DNA from: Luteolibacter sp. LG18
Lineage (GTDB): Bacteria > Verrucomicrobiota > Verrucomicrobiia > Verrucomicrobiales > Akkermansiaceae
Direction: 5' to 3'
DNA length: 64,000 bases
Assembly (NCBI RefSeq): GCF_036322585.1
Contig: NZ_AP024600.1
Coordinates: 5,394,001-5,458,000 of the forward strand
Both the position numbers and the translations under genes were made by a program. Numbering within the stretch: position 1 is the stretch's first letter; the number at the start of each line of letters is the position of its first letter. Shown piece by piece: positions 35,768-42,782 of this stretch. Under the pieces are notes generated by a model. The model saw only the letters and a list, made by a program, of their open reading frames with translations, searched no databases and had not been told where the DNA came from.

Positions 35768-36531
35768 GACGCCAGGCCCAGCACGCCTTCACAGAGCCCG
35801 TGGAGAGCCTGGCCGCGCCGAACCGCGATGTGGGGATTCCCGCCCTTGAAGACCTCGGTGTAGGCATTCCAGAGCGACCACAGCGTGCGCGGCTGGAATT
35901 CCTCGTGCCGGGGCTGGCGCCACTCGTGGAGCACATCCGGGACTTGCGTGGGCGTGATCACCCGGTTGTCGATCGAGCGCACGATCAGGTCGTGGACCTC
36001 GCGGTCCTCCAGTGCGTGTTCGCGGTAGGCGGCGATGCGGTCGTCGAGCTTGCGGAGTTTGCCACCGAGCTCGCCGATGGCGCGGCTCATGAGGTACGAC
36101 AGGTCCCGGGCAGCGTGGCGGGTGTGCTTGCGCGATAAACGCACCTCGCCGGAAAAACACAGGTTGTCGCACACGGTGATGGTTGTCCCCACCACGAGGC
36201 CGGCGGGATACTGCTTGTCGTGGGAGTTCCGCACGCCCACCACCCAGCCGACGCCGTTCTCCGGCCGGGACGGCAGCGAGATGGCGAACACGCCGAAGTA
36301 GCGGGCACCCTCGTGTGAGAGCGCGTGGCTTTCGCCTTCGACGCGGAAGCCGCAGCCCACCAGTCCGGACTGAATCTCCTGCACCAGCGAGCGGTGGGAG
36401 AGCGGATACCAGGTGTCGGTGGGAGGCGGGGTTTCGACGGTGAAGACGTCGTCACGGGTGGCGGTGACACCGCCGCGGTGGAGCAGAAGGCCCGGCACGG
36501 GGGCCGGGGCGGGAGGAAGGAGGAGTTCCAT
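35764..36531 (-). CDS. DUF932 family protein (phage/plasmid-type)
   Basis: About 255 residues. The sequence has the DUF932 hallmarks: YPLSHRSLVQEIQSGLVGCGF, YFGVFAISLP, VVGVRNSHDKQYPAGLVVGTTITVCDNLCFSG and RKHTRHAARDL. DUF932 proteins are carried by plasmids, phages and integrative elements and have unknown function. The ATG at 36531 lies just after a terminator that isolates it from the upstream small membrane gene, so it begins a two-gene operon with the RadC-like gene. Confidence 0.85.
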   Translation of the reverse strand: MELLLPPAPAPVPGLLLHRGGVTATRDDVFTVETPPPTDTWYPLSHRSLVQEIQSGLVGCGFRVEGESHALSHEGARYFGVFAISLPSRPENGVGWVVGVRNSHDKQYPAGLVVGTTITVCDNLCFSGEVRLSRKHTRHAARDLSYLMSRAIGELGGKLRKLDDRIAAYREHALEDREVHDLIVRSIDNRVITPTQVPDVLHEWRQPRHEEFQPRTLWSLWNAYTEVFKGGNPHIAVRRGQALHGLCEGVLGLAS

Positions 36532-36565
36532 GAAGGTGGATGTAAGTGAAGGTTCAAAAAGGTTT

Positions 36566-36604
36566 GGCCCCGCCATCCGGCCAGTAACCTCGGATGGCGG
36601 GGCC
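36566..36604 (-). terminator. Rho-independent terminator after small membrane protein gene
   Basis: 14-bp stem (GGCCCCGCCATCCG at 36566-36579 pairing with 36591-36604, 11-nt loop), followed on the minus strand by CAAACCTTTTTG. It ends the transcript of the small membrane genes at 36.6-37.5 kb. Confidence 0.85.
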
Positions 36605-36632
36605 TGGGCTACGATCCCATTACCCTGGAAGG

Positions 36633-36776
36633 TCAGCGGCGGCGGCAGAGGTTGAAGACCAGCAGCGCCACGATGACGGCGGCGACCGCCAGCCACAGGA
36701 AGGACTTGGGCAGTAGCAGGATGAGCCCCACCATGGCGATGATGCCGAACGCGTAGATGAAGTGGATGGGTTCCAT
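36633..36776 (-). CDS. Small two-helix membrane protein (47 aa)
   Basis: 47 residues beginning MEPIHFIYAFGIIAMVGLI and ending in an arginine triplet (NLCRRR). Two hydrophobic stretches are separated by LPKSF. It lies 9 nt after the 104-residue membrane protein and directly before a strong terminator, so it appears to be a genuine last cistron. Small hydrophobic proteins with basic tails are common among phage coat and holin-like proteins, but there is no specific similarity I can name. Confidence 0.55.
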   Translation of the reverse strand: MEPIHFIYAFGIIAMVGLILLLPKSFLWLAVAAVIVALLVFNLCRRR

Positions 36777-36785
36777 GCAGGAGGA

Positions 36786-37100
36786 TCAGTAGCGGGAAGA
36801 GCGCGCTAGACCGGCGAGAGCGAGAACGACTACGGCGCCGAGGACCGAGTAGCCGATCGTTTTCAATCCGTCGCCGACCTCGCCGAGGTTGAGGTTCACC
36901 CCGGGCAGGCCCCGGGCCGGTTCCTCACGGCAGGCCAGCACCAGCAGGCCGAGCGCAATCACCAGCCAGCGAATGGGCCGCCGGCATGCACCACTCCGCT
37001 TGCCGCACTCCGCTGGCGCGGGTGTCGGCAGCGGTTGGTGCGGCGGGCGCGTCCGGACGCAGGAGAGCCGCGCCAGCATCGAGGAGACCACCGGGCTCAA
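36786..37100 (-). CDS. Small membrane protein, unknown function (about 104 aa)
   Basis: The frame gives up to 104 residues with two hydrophobic helices (RPIRWLVIALGLLVLA and IGYSVLGAVVVLALAGLA) separated by a short loop containing LPGVNLNLGEVGDG. The start is uncertain: a TTG at 37100 overlaps the stop of the upstream gene, while an ATG eight codons later is possible. The proline-rich N-terminal 40 residues look less protein-like. It probably belongs to the same transcript as its two neighbours. No family recognised. Confidence 0.45.
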   Translation of the reverse strand: MSPVVSSMLARLSCVRTRPPHQPLPTPAPAECGKRSGACRRPIRWLVIALGLLVLACREEPARGLPGVNLNLGEVGDGLKTIGYSVLGAVVVLALAGLARSSRY

Positions 37101-37471
37101 CGGCCACCCCCTTCCCCAAAATGAAACACATCCCCCGGTAGTGGGTCATACCCGCCTGCACGGCGGACGGGAGCCAGCAACTCATGGAGGAGCCGGGCCA
37201 TCAAGTCCTCTCTCTCCGGAGTGCCGGGAGCAAAGCTGAGGCCACCGAAAGGATGTTGGCCGTGTCCACAGGCACATGGGTCATCCGGCTGCGGATGGGT
37301 TGAAGTGAGCAAGGCCTCCTCCACCGCGGCGCCGAGGAGTTCGAGGAGGTGGCGGATCTCGCCCCGCAGGTCCTCCGGGCTGTCGACGTCAGTTTCAATC
37401 GTCGCGATGAGCCACGGCGGGGACTCGTCGTCACCGGGCGGGAAGTGGGAGGCAGTCAGTGTGATGAACAT
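37097..37471 (-). CDS. Hypothetical protein (124 aa) of accessory region
   Basis: 124 residues, mostly hydrophilic, with a central CACGHGQHPFGG segment that might bind metal. No membrane helices and no recognised domain. ATG 37471 begins the frame; no convincing Shine-Dalgarno is seen. It precedes two small membrane protein genes in what looks like one transcript downstream of the replication-initiator-like gene. Confidence 0.5.
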   Translation of the reverse strand: MFITLTASHFPPGDDESPPWLIATIETDVDSPEDLRGEIRHLLELLGAAVEEALLTSTHPQPDDPCACGHGQHPFGGLSFAPGTPEREDLMARLLHELLAPVRRAGGYDPLPGDVFHFGEGGGR

Positions 37472-37767
37472 GGTTATTCAGGGTCTGATCAGGGCGATAA
37501 AAGCCGCCCTTCCAAATCCTGATGACACCGGGAGCAGTGGAATTGCGGGCCCTCCCGGCCCTCCTGGAGTCCGGTTTACCGCAGCCCGATAGCGCAACTG
37601 CATCCGCGTTCTCTGTCGTTCACCCCTTCGGGGCCAGCGCTTGTGCGGTGAGCCGGGGAGCTCACGCTGCGCGTAACCTCCCCGTCCCCACGCACGACCG
37701 CGACGCGACTGCTACGCGCTCGGGGGCTGCGGCGGGAACCATCGCTTCGCGCTTGCTTCGCTGCGCG
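37472..37767. other. Non-coding stretch downstream of replication-initiator-like gene
   Basis: 296 bp without a supportable gene. It is rich in short CGCG/GCGC repeats, including a GGAACC ... GGTTCC inverted pair enclosing CGCTTCGCGC-type repeats near 37733-37780. It may hold the promoter of the following small genes or a replication origin for the neighbouring initiator-like protein; neither is demonstrated. Confidence 0.35.
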
Positions 37768-39012
37768 CTACGCTCGGTTCCGAGTGGACTCCTTGGGGGC
37801 CCCTTTCGCCACCTGGGACGTAGGGTGATCGAAATACTTGTCGCCGCGGGGCCCCGTCCAAAGGAACGCCCCATCATTCGGCAAGGGCTGCCAGTTGGCC
37901 GAGTCCCTGCAATTGCCATCGTGGTACGCCTGCCGGATGCGCGGGTCGATATGCCCCATGGACATCTGGAGCTTCCGGAACTTTGCGTCCTCCCGGGGCA
38001 GTTGGATGACGGGAGGATCCATGACACCTCCCTCCGGCAGGAAATCTTCAAGTTGCAGACGGGTCTCCCGGGCAACCAACTCCCGGATCCGTTTCATGTT
38101 GTCACGGGTGGTGCGGCCGCCCTTGGAACCATCCTCCACCCTCAGCATCTCCTCGATTTGGGAGAGCGGCAGGCCGGTCACCGAATGCACCTTCGCCAGC
38201 ACGCGGGACAGTTTCTCCGTGGGCTCCTCCGGATACATCGGAATGAACACGCCCCGTGACTCCAGCAGCACCTTCCGGAACGCCCGATACAGGGTCTCGA
38301 AGGAGAATCCCTGCGCCCATGGCTCCCAAGGGCGTCCCGCCTTCTCCTTGCCCCGCTGGGCAGCGTCCAGATACCCCGCCAGGACGCTCTCGCGCCAGAT
38401 CACCTCGATCCTCAGAACCGGGTCCGGTCCCACGCTCCGCGCCCCGCTCTTCTGGGCCACCTTGTCGTAGGCCTTGATCCTCAGATCCGTTCCATTCAGC
38501 GCAACCAGGTACCCCGGAGTGACCGACGGAGAGCCTTGGATATTGTCGTGGGAAATCCGCTCAAACGCCCTGAGCAGCCGGAATCCGGGGTCAGCGACGT
38601 GCATCGGGAACTCGACCATCTGCCAATGGCTGTCGTTGTCCTCTCCTAGCCCCGGCAGCACCCGATGCTCGGCCCCATCCTCGACCAGAGAGGAAACCAC
38701 CCGGTGGTAGCGGTGGAGAGCGAGCAGGAGGGTCTGGTGATCGGCAATCACCCCGCAGTTGTGTCCGTAGATCCAATGCGGAGTGAACAGGTGGATCTCA
38801 TTGCAATGAAAGTCGCCCCTCACCTGCTTCACGTTGAGGCGGGCCCCGATGCCGGGACCCACCTTCACGTTCAGCCACTCCGATCCTGCCTCCTCGTTCC
38901 TGGTCACTTGGAACCTGCCCACCTCCGCCAACGTGTCGGTGAACTCAGGATGGCGGGACACCACCTCCGGGCGGACACGCAGGCGGGGGGTATGAATAAC
39001 GGCTTGGTCCAT
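37768..39012 (-). CDS. Probable phage/plasmid replication initiator (gene II/X-like)
   Basis: About 414 residues. The pattern HWIYGHNCGVIADHQTL in the N-terminal half, LNGTDLRIKAYDKVAQ in the middle and PDPVLRIEVIWRESVLAGYL after it resemble the GHN-x-x-G, IYDK and LRIEV motifs of filamentous-phage-type replication proteins (pII/X family), which nick DNA to start rolling-circle replication. I cannot confirm the active-site Tyr by eye. ATG 39012 is chosen over the 20-codon upstream extension, because the extension looks non-coding. The assignment is moderate; a plasmid Rep of another class is the alternative. Confidence 0.5.
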   Translation of the reverse strand: MDQAVIHTPRLRVRPEVVSRHPEFTDTLAEVGRFQVTRNEEAGSEWLNVKVGPGIGARLNVKQVRGDFHCNEIHLFTPHWIYGHNCGVIADHQTLLLALHRYHRVVSSLVEDGAEHRVLPGLGEDNDSHWQMVEFPMHVADPGFRLLRAFERISHDNIQGSPSVTPGYLVALNGTDLRIKAYDKVAQKSGARSVGPDPVLRIEVIWRESVLAGYLDAAQRGKEKAGRPWEPWAQGFSFETLYRAFRKVLLESRGVFIPMYPEEPTEKLSRVLAKVHSVTGLPLSQIEEMLRVEDGSKGGRTTRDNMKRIRELVARETRLQLEDFLPEGGVMDPPVIQLPREDAKFRKLQMSMGHIDPRIRQAYHDGNCRDSANWQPLPNDGAFLWTGPRGDKYFDHPTSQVAKGAPKESTRNRA

Positions 39013-39115
39013 GATCGGGGTCAGGGGTGACTTCGGATACGGCTTGAAGCGGGTGCGTGCGGAAAAAACCACTCATCCTCGGGTAACTACTACTACAACC
39101 CGGAAAACTGGGTCT

Positions 39116-39877
39116 TCAGTCCACTTCTCCCGACCCTAGATGCTCTTCGATGGCAGCCAACGTTTCAGCATCCATCCAGCTCTCGTCGCTGGGACTATGA
39201 GGGGTGAGGATCACCTGCAGCTCTCCCACTGGAGCCAACCCGGATTTCTCCATTTTGCGGGTGGATTTGGCTCCCTCCCGTATCGCGACATCCACCGGGT
39301 GCCTTGCAAGCTGGGATCGTAACTGCTCAACGGTCGGAAAGGGCAACCTGCCAGGCTGCAACTGGTATTTCAGCAGCGAATAGGTGCTGATCAACCGGGT
39401 GCCTCTTTTTCCGCCTCCCGTCGTGCCGATTCCAGCCAAGGAAATCGATAGCGAAGAGATCGGCTCGCCCACGTCGGCGAGAAGCTGATTCATCTTGGTC
39501 TTGGTAAAGTCTGAAACCGGACAGGGTTCGCCACGCCCGGGAATGCGCACGAAGAGGGGCATCGCGTTGTCCCTGGGAGTGGCACCGGATTCGTATCGGG
39601 ACATATCCGCAGGCACGGGCGAAAACACCGACTCCGCCGCACATAGGGCCTCAAGCTCCGTCTTAAACCCACCGCGCGCCACACCGTGCTTGAGCAAAAA
39701 CCGGAGAAGAAAGCGGAGATCAATCCGCCGATGTCCTCCCGCCATCCACGTTTTCCCTTCCGCCTTTGCCGGGTTGACCAACGTCTCCAACGAGGTCCGA
39801 GGAAGCCCGGTGAGCGGGCAGGCCCGCCCCTTCGGGGGAAGGCCGATCATATGAGGCAGTCTTGGGTGAGTGAACAT
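39116..39877 (-). CDS. Protein with two related DNA-binding-type modules
   Basis: About 253 residues. Module 1 is ACPLTGLPRTSLETLV followed by GGHRRIDLRFLLRFLLKHG. Module 2 is PCPVSDFTKTKMNQLL followed by KRGTRLISTYSLLKYQ. Each has a Cys-Pro/hydroxy-residue helix start, a basic segment and an R-x-[IL] plus LL strand-helix, resembling small excisionase/HTH-like proteins that read one operator half each. This looks like an internal duplication. ATG 39877 (or 39850) is used; the frame stays open for 130 further codons upstream, but that stretch does not look like protein. It lies between the Rep-like and DUF5131 genes on the same strand. Function as an element regulator is inference. Confidence 0.5.
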   Translation of the reverse strand: MFTHPRLPHMIGLPPKGRACPLTGLPRTSLETLVNPAKAEGKTWMAGGHRRIDLRFLLRFLLKHGVARGGFKTELEALCAAESVFSPVPADMSRYESGATPRDNAMPLFVRIPGRGEPCPVSDFTKTKMNQLLADVGEPISSLSISLAGIGTTGGGKRGTRLISTYSLLKYQLQPGRLPFPTVEQLRSQLARHPVDVAIREGAKSTRKMEKSGLAPVGELQVILTPHSPSDESWMDAETLAAIEEHLGSGEVD

Positions 39878-40175
39878 GTGCGTTGCGACTGGTTCGACTT
39901 GGAAATATGGGCGCGGTGCAGTTCGTGATTCCGCTTGGGGTCTGTGCGGCAGGCCCCTGATCACTTGATCGGGACAGGAACACTCAAGACTCCCGGCGGC
40001 TGGCTGGCCACCTCCGATCGCCCTGTAAAGTTCTACCCGGAGGATCCGCTGGTGGCCTTCAAACACGGCTGCGGTATCAGGGAAAGAGACAAGAAGCCCG
40101 AGCGGAGGAACCCGACACCCGGGTTCCCACCACACGGACTCCCTGATCGCGCCACGAGCGTCCGCCCGTCCGGTT
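39878..40175. other. Intergenic stretch between DUF5131 and tandem-module genes
   Basis: 298 bp in which I find no convincing gene on either strand. The open frames here lack the codon pattern of the neighbours, and no terminator-like hairpin or clear promoter is evident. Confidence 0.35.
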
Positions 40176-41264
40176 TCAGATTTCGATCTGGATTTCCTCC
40201 ATGTCGTGAAAGCCCGGAGGCATCTCGCGAATCCGGAGGTCCTCCGGCCATTCGGACCAATCCCCTCCATGGGGATCCTTCAGGCTCAGGGAACTGCCAC
40301 CGTCCACAGGCCTACGACCGAGTTGTTTGAGGAAGAAGGCCTTGCCCTCGCGGCGGCACTGGTCACGGAGCGCCCTGGCCCACTCCAGATGGAACTCCTT
40401 GGCATAAGGCCCGGATTCCCCCCCGACGATGACCCAATCGATCCCCCTCAAATCCAACTCCACCGGCCCCCACAAGGGCTCGACACTGAGGCCCCTGATC
40501 TTGGCGGGAATCTCGCGGAGGTACTTCACGTGGACGGCCATCTTGGCATCCAGGACCGAAGTCATCGGCACCAGGTTTTCGGGCCACTCCATTCCTCGCA
40601 GCCGCAGCCAGGCGGCGAAGGCGGCCATGCGCTTCGGTCGCTTCGTCAGCCACAGCCACACATGTCTGCGTCCCTCGCGGCTCACCACGGCATCGATGAT
40701 CTCGGCCTTGAGGTAGTCGAACGAAACCCCCTTGGAGAGGGCATCTCCCATATCCGAGACGAAGACCAGCCGAGGCATCCCATCCAGCCACGGCTTGGAA
40801 GGTCGAGCGCCTCCCTTCAAGGAAGGCTGCTTGGCGGTCTTCGCCATCCGGCCGGGGAACAGGGTCAGCTCCTCGAACCAAGGCGCGAAGCCCGGGTTGC
40901 CACGCCGGCCATCGGGCTTGGAGCTCCACCGCAAGTGCAGGTTTGCGGCGTAGCAACGGACCGCGGACGCGATGGCCCGCCAGATGATGTCCCGTAGCCC
41001 GTTGAGGGTGGCACCAAGGGACTTCAAACGCTTGACGATCTTCACCGCGATCTGACGTCGATCCGTGTAGAGGCGGGACAAGGGCCGCCCACCAAACTCC
41101 CCGTCGACCAACTCCTTCAACTGCTGGCGAGGCAGATCAAAGACCAGGAGCTCTTTGAGCACCGCCGCGGCGACCTTCTGGGGCGTTGGAAAAAGCGGGC
41201 AGCCTTCGCAGCCCATGACGGGATTCGACGAATCATCGCACCACTGAATACTGGTTTTGGACAT
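40176..41264 (-). CDS. DUF5131 / phage Gp37-Gp68-like protein
   Basis: About 362 residues. The N-terminus SIQWCDDSSNPVMGCEGCPLF is the family start (IxWxD..NPxxGC..C), with three closely spaced cysteines. VSDMGDALSKGVSFDYL, HVWLWLTKRPKRM, LRGLSVEPLWGPVEL and IDWVIVGGESGPYAKEFHLEWARAL are diagnostic of the phage Gp37/Gp68 family. The cysteine motif has been likened to radical-SAM proteins, but the catalytic role is not established. This copy is longer than usual between the cysteine motif and the SDMGD motif (about 150 residues inserted). The ATG at 41264 begins the conserved part. It is typical of phage and island DNA. Confidence 0.85.
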   Translation of the reverse strand: MSKTSIQWCDDSSNPVMGCEGCPLFPTPQKVAAAVLKELLVFDLPRQQLKELVDGEFGGRPLSRLYTDRRQIAVKIVKRLKSLGATLNGLRDIIWRAIASAVRCYAANLHLRWSSKPDGRRGNPGFAPWFEELTLFPGRMAKTAKQPSLKGGARPSKPWLDGMPRLVFVSDMGDALSKGVSFDYLKAEIIDAVVSREGRRHVWLWLTKRPKRMAAFAAWLRLRGMEWPENLVPMTSVLDAKMAVHVKYLREIPAKIRGLSVEPLWGPVELDLRGIDWVIVGGESGPYAKEFHLEWARALRDQCRREGKAFFLKQLGRRPVDGGSSLSLKDPHGGDWSEWPEDLRIREMPPGFHDMEEIQIEI

Positions 41265-41854
41265 GCGGCTTCTGCTACCAACGCCCACCGCCAAGTCCAT
41301 AATTATTTCACAATCAATATATTACACAAACAACACCCAAACCTCATCGGGCATCCAGGGACTTCCTCGGGTAGTTGGTCTGGCAGAAAAAAATTTTCGC
41401 GCGCGGGGCTCAAGCTGGGCCGTTTGGAAGAGTCGCAGCAGATTTCGGCGGAATCGTGAGGCCTTCTTGAAGCCTGGGTGCTCCGTGTGTGGCGCAGGAG
41501 TCGCACGCCCCCGCCCGCCTAGGAAATCGAGACGATTTCGTTCAAGCCCCCCATGTAACAAAAGCCACGAAGGTTTTGTGATACACGATTTCGACGTAAC
41601 CCATTGATAAACAACCAAAATTGTGTATCAAAAATCTAGACTGCCCCCCCTCTTGCTAAAGCTTCATTTTGATACACTTCGAAAAACGCCCACTCATTAT
41701 CAACAGGATGCGAAGAAGACATCTCGACTCTTTCTTGGTGTCGCACGGTGGCGAAGCCGCCAAATCACCGACAATCGGCTGCCCGGACTCCAGAGCGCAG
41801 CTTCCCAAGGGCGGCGAAAACAACCGGAGGCAAGCGGCCGCCTAGAGACCTCAC
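41265..41854. other. 590-bp non-coding region with TGATACAC repeats
   Basis: No gene is supportable here. Nearest the DUF5131 start it is AT-rich (41297-41340), consistent with a promoter on the minus strand. Further right it holds three copies of an octamer described separately. Local base composition is lower in GC than the surrounding core genes. Confidence 0.45.
41579..41677. repeat. Three TGATACAC motifs (iteron/operator-like)
   Basis: TGATACAC occurs at 41579-41586 (+), as its complement GTGTATCA at 41623-41630, and at 41670-41677 (+), spaced 44 and 47 bp apart. All share a T-rich 5' flank (TTTTGATACAC in two of three). Repeated short sites of this kind in an accessory region suggest binding sites for the excisionase-like protein or the initiator. 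Confidence 0.5.
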
Positions 41855-42304
41855 CTAGAGCACTGATGCAGCGGCTCTAGCCCCTTCGATGATGCCCTCG
41901 GCGTAGTGCGCCCTTTCTTCGAACGTTGCCAAGCCACTCAAGTCGGTTTGGAAAGCGGAGCAATGAGCTTGGATCTCTTCAACTTCGCCCATGGTCAGGC
42001 CATCGAGGTTCACCGCAGGAATGCGAGGAAATTCAGGTCCTAGCACCAGGCTTAGGGCTAGGATAACCAGTTCCACAGACCGCTCTTCATCAGGACGAGT
42101 AGCGAGCGCCACAGCCATTTGCATGGGAGGTGCCTGATTTGACGCGAGGACGTCCTCCAAGCGAAAGCGAACCACCTTATCCTTGCGGAAGGCCACCGGG
42201 ATCGTTCCGTTCGCTGCCCAGTAGTGGATGGTGCGGGGATCGACGTTGAAGTAGGCCGCGATTTCGGTCGCGGTTTTCAAATTGAATGCCGGTGGGTGGG
42301 CCAT
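41855..42304 (-). CDS. Excisionase/MerR-like HTH DNA-binding protein
   Basis: 149 residues. The N-terminal 55 residues form a winged HTH of the excisionase/AlpA/MerR type (LKTATEIAAYFNVDPRTIHYWAANGTIPVAFRKDKVVRFRLEDVL). The C-terminal 90 residues are helical and unassigned. The ATG at 42304 directly precedes the domain. It lies 170 bp from a tRNA-Thr gene, the usual attachment site of integrative elements, which supports a role in excision or element control. No integrase is present next to it. Confidence 0.72.
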   Translation of the reverse strand: MAHPPAFNLKTATEIAAYFNVDPRTIHYWAANGTIPVAFRKDKVVRFRLEDVLASNQAPPMQMAVALATRPDEERSVELVILALSLVLGPEFPRIPAVNLDGLTMGEVEEIQAHCSAFQTDLSGLATFEERAHYAEGIIEGARAAASVL

Positions 42305-42473
42305 GCGGACAATGCTGTTGGACTTCGGGATGCTCTCACAAACCGCGCCATCGAGAAAAGACGAAGCGTTAGGAAAGCCCGGTTTTAAATTGAAGGTGCC
42401 TTCACTCCCGCTGAATTCGGGCGACATTCGGGCACACTCAGAAAACCCAAAAACCACAAATCATTAACCCTTA

Positions 42474-42548
42474 TGGAGCCGCTGGTCGGATTTGAACCGA
42501 CGACCTGCTCATTACGAATGAGCTGCTCTACCCCTGAGCTACAGCGGC
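42474..42548 (-). tRNA. tRNA-Thr (anticodon CGT)
   Basis: A full cloverleaf can be drawn: acceptor GCCGCTG/CAGCGGC, D-stem GCTC/GAGC, anticodon stem GCTCA/TGAGC around loop TTCGTAA, T-stem GTCGG/CCGAC with loop TTCAAAT, discriminator T and encoded CCA. Anticodon CGT reads the Thr codon ACG. It borders the accessory region. Confidence 0.96.
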
Positions 42549-42782
42549 GTCTCGCCTTGGGCGGGCGGTATGATGCAGGTTGGTGACGGCCCGGCAAGCG
42601 GGAAGTCGTGAAGGTGGGAGGATTTTCAAGGTTCGTGCGCCCCGGGTCTGGCAAGCTCCGGGAGCAGCAGTGCGAACCCCGCCCTCCTGAATGCGGCAGA
42701 AGCGTTAGCGACCTCCTTCAGTCGGCGAAGCCGCCAATTGGCATGGCCCGGAGGGCAAGGAGGAACTACGAACGAAGAGGGA
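42549..42782. other. Intergenic stretch between tRNA-Thr and cobA/hemD
   Basis: 234 bp with no gene that I can support. It presumably contains the tRNA promoter and the end of the hem transcript. No clear terminator hairpin with a T-run was found. Confidence 0.35.

Noticed and set aside
37461..37592. Small plus-strand frame encoding a GPPGPPG collagen-like stretch
   Set aside because: Only one short repeat, no ribosome binding site, and it overlaps the start of a minus-strand gene; most likely chance in GC-rich sequence.
39880..40270. Upstream extension of the tandem-module gene into about 130 more codons
   Set aside because: The extension overlaps the end of the DUF5131 gene and lacks protein-like composition; the internal ATG at 39877 is preferred.
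41265..41854. Search for an integrase or toxin gene in the gap near tRNA-Thr
   Set aside because: No frame on either strand shows a tyrosine- or serine-recombinase motif or credible protein composition.
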